From Oscillospiraceae bacterium (GTDB lineage Bacteria; Bacillota; Clostridia; Oscillospirales; Ruminococcaceae), in assembly GCA_021199795.1 (NCBI GenBank), contig JAJQHJ010000003.1, forward strand, positions 124,001 through 188,000: 64,000 nucleotides of DNA, written 5' to 3'. Under the pieces are notes generated by a model. The model saw nothing but the letters and a program-made list of their open reading frames with translations, was not told the origin of the DNA and searched no databases. The first letter of the stretch is position 1; each line of letters starts with the position of its first letter. Both the position numbers and the translations under genes were made by a program. Below are positions 42,355 to 50,766 of this stretch, piece after piece.

Positions 42355-43226
42355 CAATGACTAAAGCCACTAAGAAAAATCATTCACAGCATATCAAGAT
42401 GAAGCCATCGGCTGTGATAACAAAGATTATAGAGTATGTTGTGCTCATCTTGGGAGCCGCAATGACACTGCTTCCGTTTTTGTACATGATACTCTCAAGT
42501 CTCAAGACTTATCAGGAGCTCAATGCAATTCCGCCGGTATTCTTCCCATCGATTCCGCAGTGGTCAAATTACGTTGATGCGTGGAATTCGGCACCGTTCG
42601 CAAGATATCTTCTGAACACAATCATAGTTGCGGTTTGCACAACAATCGGAGTTCTTATCACTTCAACACTTTCCGCGTTTGCATTCTCAAGACTGAATTT
42701 CCCTGGAAAGAATCTCGTGTTCTCCATCTTCATGGCAACACTTATGATTCCCGGTGAAATGCTCGTAATTACCAACTACCAGACGGTAAGTAATTTGGGA
42801 TGGATAGACTCCTACGCTTCCATGATTGTTCCTTATATATCCAGCGTATTTTACATCTATCTTTTAAGCCAGTTCTTTGAGCAGGTTCCGAATGAACTTT
42901 ACCTTGCGGCAAAGGTTGATAAGTGTAGCGATTTTAAGTTCATGACCAGGATAATGGTTCCGATGAACAAGAGCTGTTTGGCTTCCATCGCAATACTGAA
43001 CTTCATCAGTTCGTGGAACGCTTTTCTCTGGCCCTTGCTTGTCACGAACGACCCGAATATGCGTGTCCTTTCAATCGGACTCGTAAGATTCCAGACCGAA
43101 TCCGGTGCGGATTATCAGCTGACAATGGCGGCATCCTGTATGCTCGTTATGCCTGTTGTAATTCTCTTCCTGGTTCTTCGTAAGTACGTTCTCGAGGGTG
43201 TTGCTTTCAGCGGCGTTAAAGGCTGA
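42351..43226 (+). CDS. Sugar ABC transporter permease (MalG/UgpE-like)
   Basis: A 291-residue membrane protein with six helices and the EAA loop near residue 185 (YLAAKVDKCSDFKFMTRIMVP). It ends with LEGVAFSGVKG, typical of MalG-type permeases. The start overlaps the preceding stop (ATGA), indicating translational coupling. It pairs with the permease at 41431 to form the translocation pore. Confidence 0.93.
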   Translation: MTMTKATKKNHSQHIKMKPSAVITKIIEYVVLILGAAMTLLPFLYMILSSLKTYQELNAIPPVFFPSIPQWSNYVDAWNSAPFARYLLNTIIVAVCTTIGVLITSTLSAFAFSRLNFPGKNLVFSIFMATLMIPGEMLVITNYQTVSNLGWIDSYASMIVPYISSVFYIYLLSQFFEQVPNELYLAAKVDKCSDFKFMTRIMVPMNKSCLASIAILNFISSWNAFLWPLLVTNDPNMRVLSIGLVRFQTESGADYQLTMAASCMLVMPVVILFLVLRKYVLEGVAFSGVKG

Positions 43227-43316
43227 TTGTAAAACCTCGTCTACGATATAAACCGATGCTCCCGGAATCCTAAACCGTGGGCAGGAAAAATTCTTTAAGT
43301 TAGGAGAAAAAATCAC

Positions 43317-44612
43317 ATGAAAATGAAAAGAATTCTTTGCGTGCTTCTCTCTGCTATGATGCTTCTCAGCGTATTCACCGCTTGTGGTAGCACATCTAAC
43401 GATGACGACAGTAGCGGCACCACCACTCCGACAGCTGATCAGATCATTGATAGCGCAGATATTGAAGCTTGCGAAATCGTCTTCTGGCACGCAATGTCGA
43501 ACAAGCAGGAAGAAGCTCTCACTGCCATCACCGATGAGTTCAATGCAACCAACGAGTGGGGAATCACGGTTACCCTTGTAAACCAGGGCGCATACACTGA
43601 CCTTTCCACAAAGCTCACCGCAAGCGCAGCATCCGATACTCTTCCCGATCTCTCACAGGCTTATAACAACTACGTCACATCTTATCTTGACAAGCTTGTT
43701 CATCTTGATGCATATGTTGAGAGAGACTATGATGAGATGGATTATGAGGATATCCTTGAATCCTATCGTGATGAAAACAGCGAGTTCGGCTTCGTCAGCG
43801 GTATGCCGTTCAACAAGTCCACCTACCTTTACTTCTACAACAAGACACTCTTCGATCAGCTCGGACTTTCCGCTCCTGAGACCTGGGACGACCTTATCAC
43901 TATCGGTGAGACTTTCCAGAGCGAGCTCGGAATGGTTTCCCTCGGTTACGATGACCTTGCTGGTCTTATCGAAGCAACCCTTCTCCAGAACGGTGCTGAG
44001 TACATCAGCGAAGATGGTGCAGAGTTCGATACTGAAGAAGGACTCGAAGCTATCACTTACCTCATGGATATGTACAACAATGGTTATGCACGTCTCGTAG
44101 GTGAGGATCTCTACTTCTCCGGACCTCTCGGCAACTGTCTCGTTGGTGCTTATGTCGGCTCTTCCACTGGTGTATCCTATATCACCATGAACGAAGGCTA
44201 TGAGCTCGGCGTTTCCACTCTCCCTGGCAACACCACCAAGGCTGCTAACACTGCTGGTACCAACGTAATGATGTTCACCACTGACCTTAACAAGCAGGCT
44301 GCTGCTTGGGAATACCTCAAGTTCCTTACCAACACCGAGAACACTGTTTACTGGGCTATGCAGACCGGTTACATGCCTATCCGTACTTCAGGCTTCGAGT
44401 CTGATGAGTATCAGGAATACATGGCTTCAAGCGAGGCAGCTCAGGCTTGCTACGCTCAGCAGGAAGCTTACTTCTCGTCACTCAATTTCGATGGAAGCTA
44501 CGATGTCCGTAACGACATCGGTTCCAAGTTCGAGGAATTGGTTCTTGCAGGTGCTGACGGACAGACTGCTCTTGATGAACTTGCAGCTCTCGTAAACGGC
44601 ATTTTGCAGTAA
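43317..44612 (+). CDS. Sugar ABC transporter solute-binding lipoprotein
   Basis: A 431-residue lipoprotein with lipobox FTAC, Cys23, followed by a Ser/Asp/Thr linker. The mature part has the family-1 extracellular solute-binding fold: IVFWHAMSNKQEEAL at the N-terminus, AYNNYVTSYLDKLVHLD, and the late QAAAWEYLKFLTN hinge region. It binds the sugar outside the cell and delivers it to the permeases. It is 90 bases behind the permease with its own TTAGGAGA ribosome binding site. The codon bias is very strong, in line with high expression. A terminator follows. Confidence 0.94.
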   Translation: MKMKRILCVLLSAMMLLSVFTACGSTSNDDDSSGTTTPTADQIIDSADIEACEIVFWHAMSNKQEEALTAITDEFNATNEWGITVTLVNQGAYTDLSTKLTASAASDTLPDLSQAYNNYVTSYLDKLVHLDAYVERDYDEMDYEDILESYRDENSEFGFVSGMPFNKSTYLYFYNKTLFDQLGLSAPETWDDLITIGETFQSELGMVSLGYDDLAGLIEATLLQNGAEYISEDGAEFDTEEGLEAITYLMDMYNNGYARLVGEDLYFSGPLGNCLVGAYVGSSTGVSYITMNEGYELGVSTLPGNTTKAANTAGTNVMMFTTDLNKQAAAWEYLKFLTNTENTVYWAMQTGYMPIRTSGFESDEYQEYMASSEAAQACYAQQEAYFSSLNFDGSYDVRNDIGSKFEELVLAGADGQTALDELAALVNGILQ

Positions 44613-44645
44613 CTCTGTAATCGTCTACAGTAATCATTAGTACGA

Positions 44646-44680
44646 AAAAGGGACTTGCCGCAAAAGGCGAGTCCCTTTTG
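44646..44680 (+). terminator. Intrinsic terminator of sugar ABC operon
   Basis: AAAAGGGACT (44646-44655) and AGTCCCTTTT (44670-44679) with a further TGCC/GGCG partial pairing; T-run at the end of the stem. Confidence 0.85.
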
Positions 44681-44710
44681 AACCCTATTAAAATCGAAAG
44701 ATATTTTACT

Positions 44711-46045
44711 ATGACTAAGATAACATTTTATAAAGGACTAAATGTAATAGGCGGCACATTCATTAAGGTAGAGACCGAAAAAGCTGTACTCATGTTTGAT
44801 TTCGGCTTTACTGTCATGCGCGATATTGATTCAAATGTCAGACTTCGTGAGGGACACATCCCGGAGGACTATGTCAGAATCGGTCGTCTTCCAGCCGCTG
44901 ATGGAATATATGAAGAGGCAGTTGCCGAAAAAATCGGTTGCATACCCTATGGTAAAACTGAAAAGCCTCATTTCTTTATTATTTCTCATATGCATATCGA
45001 CCACATGGGCGGGCTCGACATGCTCGACCCGGACATCCCGGTCTATATGAGTGAGGATTCATTGAGATTATATCGTAAGCTCTGTAATCAAGGCGAATTT
45101 ACATACCGTGCCCATAAAAACTGCATAGGAATCCCTTATGGTGATAGCTTTACAGTGGAAGATATCAGAATAAACGTCTTCCCGATTGATCACGATTGCA
45201 CAGGTGCAACCGGATTCATAATTGAAACTCCCGACGGCAATATCGCCTACACCGGCGACTATCGCTTCCACGGTCTACATCCAGAACAGACAGAGGGCTT
45301 TGGTGAAACCTGCTACGATGCCGGAATTGATATAATGATAACAGAGGGCACTAATGCAAGCTGGGAAGAGTTTGATATGCTGACTCTTGTAAAGCCTGAC
45401 AATGAAGTGAGAACCGAATATACACTTATTTCTGAGGTTGACGAGATTCTCGATGGCTCAAGCAGACTGATTATAATAAATCCATATGAAAGAAACGTCG
45501 CGAGAATACATAATCTCTATAATCTCTGCCTGAGGCATGACAGGAAGCTTGTCCTTGATAATGCGCAAGCCGACTATTTAAGCGAATTCTACCCCGAGGA
45601 TAAGCTTTATGTCTATTCGGAAACCGTCGATGGAAGACCTGTTCCCGGTGGAGCTGAGCTTGTTTCAAGAGACGAAATTCTTTCAAATCCAGGTGGCTAT
45701 ATGCTCCAGATTCCGTATCGTAACTCCTATGAGCTTCTTGATATCGGAGAGGCAGCCGAGGCTTATCTGCATATGGACGGCTATCCTCTCGGGGATTATG
45801 ACCCGTCCTACCCGAAAATGCAGTCTCTTCTTGAAAAAGCCGGCATTAATTATGTAAAACTAGGCTTGGGCGGTCATGCCAGCCCCTACTGCCTTAAGCA
45901 CATGATTGACACCGTTTCGCCTAAGTGCCTGATACCCATCCACAGCCAGCGACCTGAGAATGTCAATGCCGAGAATATCGGCTTCCGCATACTTCCCACA
46001 GAGGGACAAACTATCTTTCTTGACAAAAAGGAGATTCATCTATAA
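44711..46045 (+). CDS. MBL-fold metallo-hydrolase (RNase J-like)
   Basis: A 444-residue cytoplasmic protein of the metallo-beta-lactamase fold. The metal site is SHMHIDHMGG (HxHxDH), with a further His in FPIDHDCTGATG, Asp in AYTGDYRFHG and a late His in IHSQRP. The domain order matches RNase J and related beta-CASP-like proteins, but it is shorter (RNase J is about 555) and lacks the C-terminal domain. ATG 44711 was chosen because the upstream TTG lies in the terminator. The stop overlaps surE (TAATG). The role may be RNA processing or another phosphodiester hydrolysis. Confidence 0.85.
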   Translation: MTKITFYKGLNVIGGTFIKVETEKAVLMFDFGFTVMRDIDSNVRLREGHIPEDYVRIGRLPAADGIYEEAVAEKIGCIPYGKTEKPHFFIISHMHIDHMGGLDMLDPDIPVYMSEDSLRLYRKLCNQGEFTYRAHKNCIGIPYGDSFTVEDIRINVFPIDHDCTGATGFIIETPDGNIAYTGDYRFHGLHPEQTEGFGETCYDAGIDIMITEGTNASWEEFDMLTLVKPDNEVRTEYTLISEVDEILDGSSRLIIINPYERNVARIHNLYNLCLRHDRKLVLDNAQADYLSEFYPEDKLYVYSETVDGRPVPGGAELVSRDEILSNPGGYMLQIPYRNSYELLDIGEAAEAYLHMDGYPLGDYDPSYPKMQSLLEKAGINYVKLGLGGHASPYCLKHMIDTVSPKCLIPIHSQRPENVNAENIGFRILPTEGQTIFLDKKEIHL

Positions 46046-46779
46046 TGAGAATTCTAGTTACAAATGATGACGGAATCAGTTCCGCCGGACTTATTGAACT
46101 TGCACGTGCCGCCAAAGAGCTCGGGGAGGTATGGGTTGTAGCCCCAGCAACCCAGTGCTCTGCCATGTCCCAGAGAATCAGCGTATTCGGAGAAATGATT
46201 CTGAAGCATGAAACCAACTTTCCGGTTGAGGGAGTCAATGCCTACTCTGTTACAGGCACGCCTGCCGACTGCGTAAAGGTCGCACTCATGAACGTCATGC
46301 CCGAGGCTCCCAATGTTGTATTTTCCGGAATCAACAATGGCTATAACGTCGGCATTGACATCATGTACTCCGGCACTATAGGAGCCGCAAAGGAAGCTTT
46401 GATAAGAGGAATCCCTGCAATTGCATTTTCAAACACCATGAACGGTGCATTTGAAATCATCCATGAAAAGCTCGTTCCTATTGCAAAGGATCTCCTTTCC
46501 CGCCCGATAGGGAAGTATGAGCTCTGGAATGTCAATTTCCCCGGATGCACTCTCGAGGAATGCAAAGGTATCCTGGAGGACAGACGCCCCGAGGGCAAGT
46601 CATACTACACCACTGAATTTATCCCGACAGAAAATCCCGACGGAACTATAACCCTTACGGTTACTGGTGACCCCTGCCTTGAAGCAGGAGAGGGAAGCGA
46701 TACCTTGGCAGTTGTCAATAACTATATCTCTATCGGCAAGGTTCGCTCCGGAGTTTTAGAGGACGGCGTTTTTGAATGA
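46045..46779 (+). CDS. surE: 5'/3'-nucleotidase SurE
   Basis: A 244-residue metal-dependent nucleotidase. The N-terminal ILVTNDDGISSAG holds the metal-binding Asp pair, and SGINNGYNVGIDIMYSGTIGAA is the conserved core. It dephosphorylates nucleoside monophosphates and helps survival in stationary phase. The length is normal. Its start overlaps the MBL gene stop, and its last bases overlap queH, so the three form one translationally coupled operon. Confidence 0.95.
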   Translation: MRILVTNDDGISSAGLIELARAAKELGEVWVVAPATQCSAMSQRISVFGEMILKHETNFPVEGVNAYSVTGTPADCVKVALMNVMPEAPNVVFSGINNGYNVGIDIMYSGTIGAAKEALIRGIPAIAFSNTMNGAFEIIHEKLVPIAKDLLSRPIGKYELWNVNFPGCTLEECKGILEDRRPEGKSYYTTEFIPTENPDGTITLTVTGDPCLEAGEGSDTLAVVNNYISIGKVRSGVLEDGVFE

Positions 46780-47336
46780 ACACGCAGCGTTTTCCAAGAA
46801 ACACGCTTCTTCACATCTGCTGTGCACCATGTTCACTTATGTGCATTGAGACTCTTAGGGAAGAGAACATCGACGTCACCGGCTTCTGGTATAACCCGAA
46901 TATTCATCCGTATACTGAATATAAAGCAAGGCGTGACACCTTGATTTTACATGCACAGAACGTCAACATGCCACTGGTGACCATTGACGACTACGGTCTA
47001 CGCGAATTCGTCCGTCTTGTTTATCCCGATTTGGAGGACAGGTGCGAGAAATGCTATGACATCCGTCTCGACCGTGCAGCTAAATATGCTTCCGATAACG
47101 GTTTTGACAGCTTCTCAACTTCGCTTCTCATCAGTCCATATCAGAAGCATGACCTCATCCGTGAGGTCGCCGAAAGGAAAGCAGAGAAGTATAATGTAAG
47201 CTTCCTTTATCGCGACTTCCGCCCATATTTCCGTGAGGGTCAGAAGCGTGCCCGCGAAGCCGGCTACTACATGCAGAAATACTGCGGCTGTATCTTCAGC
47301 GAAGAGGAACGGTACCTAAGCAAAAAGAAGAAATAA
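46776..47336 (+). CDS. queH: Epoxyqueuosine reductase QueH
   Basis: A 186-residue Fe-S protein that reduces epoxyqueuosine to queuosine in tRNA, the cobalamin-independent alternative to QueG. The Cys pairs are in LLHICCAPCS near the N-terminus, DRCEKCYDIRLDRAA in the middle and KYCGCIFS near the end. The length and pattern match the former DUF208 family. It is the last gene of the surE operon, with a terminator five bases behind the stop. Confidence 0.95.
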   Translation: MNTQRFPRNTLLHICCAPCSLMCIETLREENIDVTGFWYNPNIHPYTEYKARRDTLILHAQNVNMPLVTIDDYGLREFVRLVYPDLEDRCEKCYDIRLDRAAKYASDNGFDSFSTSLLISPYQKHDLIREVAERKAEKYNVSFLYRDFRPYFREGQKRAREAGYYMQKYCGCIFSEEERYLSKKKK

Positions 47337-47340
47337 CAAG

Positions 47341-47365
47341 AGCCCGATGCGAGTCGGGCTTTTTT
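47341..47365 (+). terminator. Intrinsic terminator after queH
   Basis: AGCCCGA and TCGGGCT form a 7-bp stem around TGCGAG, followed by five Ts. Confidence 0.9.
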
Positions 47366-47371
47366 CGCGCC

Positions 47372-47400
47372 TTGCAGATGGCGAGGGGAAGTGGTATAAT
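47372..47400 (+). promoter_or_regulatory. Sigma-A promoter of the XRE/TPR regulator
   Basis: TTGCAG (47372-47377) and TATAAT (47395-47400), 17-bp spacer. Confidence 0.7.
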
Positions 47401-47431
47401 AGAAGTGAAAGGATTCAAGGAGGGTGAAACC

Positions 47432-48346
47432 ATGGATAAAAAAGACGTTGGCAAATTAATAAAAGACCGCCGCAAAGAACAAAATATAACTCAGGAAGAA
47501 CTTTGCGAGGGAATATGTACGGCATCTACTCTTTCGAGAATTGAGTCAGGCAAGTTCAACAGTAACACAAGCGTGCTGACAAGACTTCTTGAAAGGCTTG
47601 GCTTGTCTGCGGATTTTCTGAGGGAAGCAACAAACGACGAGGATTATATTGTGCGTCAGAAAATTCGCGATATAAACCACCTCAATATAAGCGACGATAG
47701 AGAAAAAGCCCATTCAATGCTTGATGAACTCGGAAAGGATTATGAAACCTTTTCCATAGAAAACAAACAACGATATGACGTTATAGAAACAAAAATAATG
47801 TATGAAGATGGCTTGATCAGTGCTGAAACTCAGCTTGATCATCTTGAAGATACACTTCGCCTGACAATTCCGAATTACCATGAGAGTGAGTTGCCAAAGT
47901 ATATGACAAACATGGAAGCTCAGATTCTCCGAGATATTGCAAATAGTTATGGCTTGATGGAGGATTACGAACCAGCAATCGACATACTTATGCACATAAA
48001 ATCTAATATCGAGAGACATGCAGTCGACAAGGATTTTTCATCCAAGAAGCTTATAAGCATATGCTACAGCCTTTCTAAATACCTAGGCTTGGTGGGAAGG
48101 TATGACGAAAGCATTCAAGCTGCAAGGGGTGGTATGAGTTACTGTGAGTACGTTGGTGATTCCCGTATGCTCCCAAGTTGTATGTATAATTGTGCTTGGT
48201 CTTTATCTCGCCAGAATTATTATGGAGATAAAGAAGAAGCGAAAAAGCTCGCCAATGAAGCTCTTTCGCTATGTACATCAAGGGCATGGAATTCAGAAGA
48301 ATTGACTGAGTGCATAAATCGCCTTAAAAAAGAAATTGAAATTTAG
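47432..48346 (+). CDS. XRE-family regulator with TPR-like C-terminal domain (RRNPP-like)
   Basis: A 304-residue regulator. Residues about 5-60 are a Cro/CI helix-turn-helix (NITQEELCEGICTASTLSRI, then ESGKFNSN). The rest is all helical, with paired helices spaced like tetratricopeptide repeats (YGLMEDYEPAIDILMHIKSN, YLGLVGRYDESIQAARGG, YGDKEEAKKLANEALSLC). This layout is that of Rgg/PlcR/PrgX-type regulators, which bind small imported peptides. ATG 47432 follows AGGAGGGTG. Its 3' end overlaps by four bases the convergent gene for a small secreted protein. Peptide binding is inferred, not shown. Confidence 0.85.
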   Translation: MDKKDVGKLIKDRRKEQNITQEELCEGICTASTLSRIESGKFNSNTSVLTRLLERLGLSADFLREATNDEDYIVRQKIRDINHLNISDDREKAHSMLDELGKDYETFSIENKQRYDVIETKIMYEDGLISAETQLDHLEDTLRLTIPNYHESELPKYMTNMEAQILRDIANSYGLMEDYEPAIDILMHIKSNIERHAVDKDFSSKKLISICYSLSKYLGLVGRYDESIQAARGGMSYCEYVGDSRMLPSCMYNCAWSLSRQNYYGDKEEAKKLANEALSLCTSRAWNSEELTECINRLKKEIEI

Positions 48347-48564
48347 TAGTCTGTGTAATCATCTAGCGGAATTCCAGCTTCGCAATTTGGTTTACATTCA
48401 GGCTCGTTGTCATGTTCTTTGTTTTCATAAGGTTCTGAATAAGATACGTTTGCATCAGTTTCTGGCAAAGTTTCAGAAACGGATGACACATCCTCTGCTG
48501 CAACTGATACTGCCATTGTGAGCGTTGCGAGTATTGCCAAGAGCATTGTAAGTGATTTTTTCAT
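48343..48564 (-). CDS. Small secreted peptide (73 residues)
   Basis: A short gene with a clear signal peptide: MKKS, a hydrophobic core to about residue 18 and a likely cleavage site near SVAAED. The mature part is about 49 residues, acidic and Tyr/Pro/Glu-rich, with a pair of Cys (ECKPNCEAG) and the end LDDYTDY. I chose the ATG at 48564 because AGAGG lies upstream; a longer frame to 48597 adds no meaningful sequence. It has a promoter at 48618-48646. I do not know its family. It could be a signalling propeptide for the adjoining TPR regulator or a small antimicrobial. Confidence 0.65.
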   Translation of the reverse strand: MKKSLTMLLAILATLTMAVSVAAEDVSSVSETLPETDANVSYSEPYENKEHDNEPECKPNCEAGIPLDDYTDY

Positions 48565-48617
48565 TATAATTACCTCTTTCAAATTAATGTTAGCCACTGT
48601 ATGCTAGCTACAATTTT

Positions 48618-48646
48618 ATTGTATCACTGAATCGAATAGTTGTCCA
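48618..48646 (-). promoter_or_regulatory. Promoter of the small secreted peptide gene
   Basis: Minus strand TGGACA (48641-48646) and TACAAT (48618-48623), 17-bp spacer; divergent from the peptidase promoter. Confidence 0.65.
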
Positions 48647-48652
48647 GATTTT

Positions 48653-48685
48653 TCAACTTGCACGATCGGAAAGTTCGGAAGTTGA
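48653..48685. promoter_or_regulatory. Inverted repeat between the divergent promoters
   Basis: TCAACTT (48653-48659) and AAGTTGA (48679-48685) are perfect inverted repeats; TCGGAA occurs twice between them (48666 and 48675). The site overlaps the -35 box of the peptidase promoter and abuts that of the peptide gene, so one bound regulator could control both directions. Confidence 0.45.
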
Positions 48686-48710
48686 CAAACTATTTTTGGT
48701 CTGATACTAT
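48682..48710 (+). promoter_or_regulatory. Sigma-A promoter of the secreted peptidase locus
   Basis: TTGACA (48682-48687) and TACTAT (48705-48710), 17-bp spacer; start near 48717. Confidence 0.75.
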
Positions 48711-48717
48711 GAGTTTA

Positions 48718-48776
48718 CAGCCCACTTGCGAGACTTCCCGCTGTCGGCGCGCAGATTAGCGGGATGGGTCGGGCTG
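48718..48776 (+). promoter_or_regulatory. GC-rich structured leader of the peptidase locus
   Basis: The outer stem CAGCCC (48718-48723) pairs with GGGCTG (48771-48776); the inner stem TCCCGCT (48736-48742) pairs with AGCGGGA (48758-48764). It begins at the predicted start of transcription and is much richer in GC than the AT-rich gene behind it. I do not recognise it as a known RNA family. Confidence 0.55.
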
Positions 48777-48805
48777 GCTGAAAAATAAATTTAGGAGGAA
48801 GATAA

Positions 48806-48886
48806 ATGAATAAGAAGATAGTATCATTGTTATCACTTGTAATTGCATTAACAGTGTTTACGCAGTGTGTTTGCAAGTGGTGTTAA
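48806..48886 (+). pseudogene. Orphaned signal-peptide segment of the cysteine peptidase
   Basis: ATG 48806, preceded by TTAGGAGGA, opens a frame that reads MNKKIVSLLSLVIALTVF, a normal signal peptide, then TQCVCKWC and stop. The peptidase frame (VFASGVNVDD) starts one base later in phase. Removing one base near 48866 would join them as ...TQVFASG with a normal cleavage site. The authentic gene was therefore 48806-49784 with a single-base insertion. Confidence 0.75.
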
Positions 48887-49784
48887 TGTTGACGATTTAG
48901 AAACGATTGAGTCAGCGGAAGAGGAGAACATGGAGGATGTTCTTCCAGATACAGACTCCAAGGTTACGCTAATCAGCGAGGAAATAGGCAATGGTTATAC
49001 AATTTCTAGGTATTCTGTTACAAGTACAATACCGGCAGGCAAGTATGTTACTGGAGAAACACAATTTAATCTTGCAGTAAATGATTACATTCGTGTTGAC
49101 CTTAGTTTTTCTCCGACTCCAACCGGTACAATTAAAGTTGGCGGATACAATTTAACGGATGGCTTGTTCTATTGTGCATCTACCACTTCTTCATCATATA
49201 CGAAGAATTTAAGAATCAAGGTAGATGGTACTTATTTATTTAGAGTTTATAACACATCATCGGATAGCATAGAAATGACTGGTACATTTGAGCTTTTGAG
49301 CTTTAGTGGCGGTGTAAGCCTTGATATTACACCTATTGAAGCAGATGGCGATAATTGGTGTTGGGCGGCTTGTATCCAGATGTTTGCGAAGTATCTGGGA
49401 TATGATGTGACTCAGTCGGCTATTGTTACTAAAGTGAAAGGTGGTATTGTTTACGACGGAGGAGACGCTGATGATTATCTTAATGGAATGTTGTTCGCAA
49501 CAAACTATACATACGAAGCGATAAGAGAAGATAACACGTTAACTATATCAGAAATTAAAGATATCTTATCCTCGGATCTTCCTCTTGGAATAAGTCTTAA
49601 ATATGAAAGAGACGGAGAAACGATATCCCACGGGGTTGTGGTTACAGCAGTTAGTAGCAGTAACACTTATATACGTATTAATGATCCCAATAGTAATACT
49701 CCAGTTGTATATAAATTTAGCTCTATAACTTCATCATCTGCAGAAAAAAAGTATTCAGCTACAACAAAGATTCAAAAAATATAA
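48867..49784 (+). CDS. Secreted papain-like cysteine peptidase (frameshifted away from its signal peptide)
   Basis: The frame of about 305 residues starts at GTG 48867 with no ribosome binding site of its own. The N-terminal 145 residues look like a beta-rich pre-domain (GKYVTGETQFNLAVNDYI, GTFELLSFSG). The C-terminal half is a C39-like or AvrRpt2-like papain fold: the catalytic Cys is in DNWCWAACIQMFAKYLG, His in ISHGVVVTAVSS and the Asn/Asp in RINDPNSNTP. Without the signal peptide at 48806 it would not be exported, so it is inactive or phase-switched unless the frameshift is an assembly error. It is followed 15 bases later by a surface-protein gene. Confidence 0.75.
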   Translation: MFASGVNVDDLETIESAEEENMEDVLPDTDSKVTLISEEIGNGYTISRYSVTSTIPAGKYVTGETQFNLAVNDYIRVDLSFSPTPTGTIKVGGYNLTDGLFYCASTTSSSYTKNLRIKVDGTYLFRVYNTSSDSIEMTGTFELLSFSGGVSLDITPIEADGDNWCWAACIQMFAKYLGYDVTQSAIVTKVKGGIVYDGGDADDYLNGMLFATNYTYEAIREDNTLTISEIKDILSSDLPLGISLKYERDGETISHGVVVTAVSSSNTYIRINDPNSNTPVVYKFSSITSSSAEKKYSATTKIQKI

Positions 49785-49799
49785 AAAGGAGGAATTAAA

Positions 49800-50615
49800 A
49801 TGAAAAAATACATATGCATATTCACTGCTTTCATGCTCATTTTAACTATGGCTGTAGTTAGCTTTGCCGAAGAGATAGTTCGAGAGGAAGAGATGATTAT
49901 ATCTTCTGACGATGACATGATCGAAATGGCTGAGATTGAGGTGGTTGATACTGATGAGTTTGATTATATCTTTTTGTTTGGAACAACTGATGTGAATTTC
50001 TTGAACGAGTATACTTTGCAGTATCGTATTTATACTTATGATACTGAATACACATCATTGAGCGATCTTTATGAGGCTGATGGAGATTATCTTGTTCCAG
50101 TTGTAGATGATTCAGGGAGTTTCTTAGGGTATGTCGAGGGCAATATGAATGAAGATGGTTCTTGGGAAATTGAAAGTGTTTATCAAGGAATTACTCATGA
50201 GCTTCTTTATGAGCTTATTGTGTCAGAAAATATATGTGATGGTTATTTGAACGCATTTATAGGCGGAGCCCCGTTCAATAACAACTTGGGAATCATTCTC
50301 TCAGCAGAAAATTACGATGTTTATTTTGATGTTGTTTCCTACATACAAGATATGGAAACATCCTCGCTGAGGATGGATTCAATGCAATTATCTGACTACT
50401 TCGTAAATGCAGATATAGCCGCAAATAATATTGCAGAAATGTTTGAAAATGTAGCAGAGGACAGCTCAGATTCCACTGATACCAGTAGTAAAACCACCAG
50501 TGTTGTTAAAGCAACAAATTCTAGAGACTACAATCCCGCTACAGGAGCATTTCTAGCACTTACAATACTTTCTATAGCTCTTGGCACAACTGTATTCTCT
50601 AAAAAGCACAATTAA
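49800..50615 (+). CDS. Surface protein with NPATG sorting-like tail
   Basis: A 271-residue exported protein that I do not recognise. Residues 1-24 are a signal peptide ending SFAEE. The mature domain is acidic and Tyr-rich with predicted mixed alpha/beta structure; near the end come a Ser/Asp/Thr linker (DSSDSTDTSSKTTS), NPATG, a hydrophobic helix and SKKHN. It has AAGGAGGA and follows the peptidase gene by 15 bases, so both belong to one transcript. The tail places it with the other NPxTG proteins in the window. It may be an inhibitor or partner of the peptidase, but this is a guess. Confidence 0.75.
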   Translation: MKKYICIFTAFMLILTMAVVSFAEEIVREEEMIISSDDDMIEMAEIEVVDTDEFDYIFLFGTTDVNFLNEYTLQYRIYTYDTEYTSLSDLYEADGDYLVPVVDDSGSFLGYVEGNMNEDGSWEIESVYQGITHELLYELIVSENICDGYLNAFIGGAPFNNNLGIILSAENYDVYFDVVSYIQDMETSSLRMDSMQLSDYFVNADIAANNIAEMFENVAEDSSDSTDTSSKTTSVVKATNSRDYNPATGAFLALTILSIALGTTVFSKKHN

Positions 50616-50631
50616 TAAAAAATAATAGACC

Positions 50632-50664
50632 TTGCCCTCCGGAATCTATTACCCCGGAGGGCAA
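50632..50664. terminator. GC-rich hairpin after the NPATG gene
   Basis: TTGCCCTCCGG and CCGGAGGGCAA form a perfect 11-bp stem. What follows is A-rich rather than T-rich on the plus strand, so termination without a U-tract, or mRNA 3'-end protection, is more likely than a textbook terminator. Confidence 0.55.
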
Positions 50665-50766
50665 AAAATATCAAAAAAATTTTTCACCCCAATGCAATAA
50701 TCCGCCATCTTAAAGTGTATTACTAGTATCAAGCAATTTTTATTGCAAAATTAAGGAGGAAATCAT

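Noticed and set aside
50632-50664. Textbook rho-independent terminator
   Set aside because: The stem is perfect, but it is followed by As on the plus strand; listed only as a hairpin with uncertain function.
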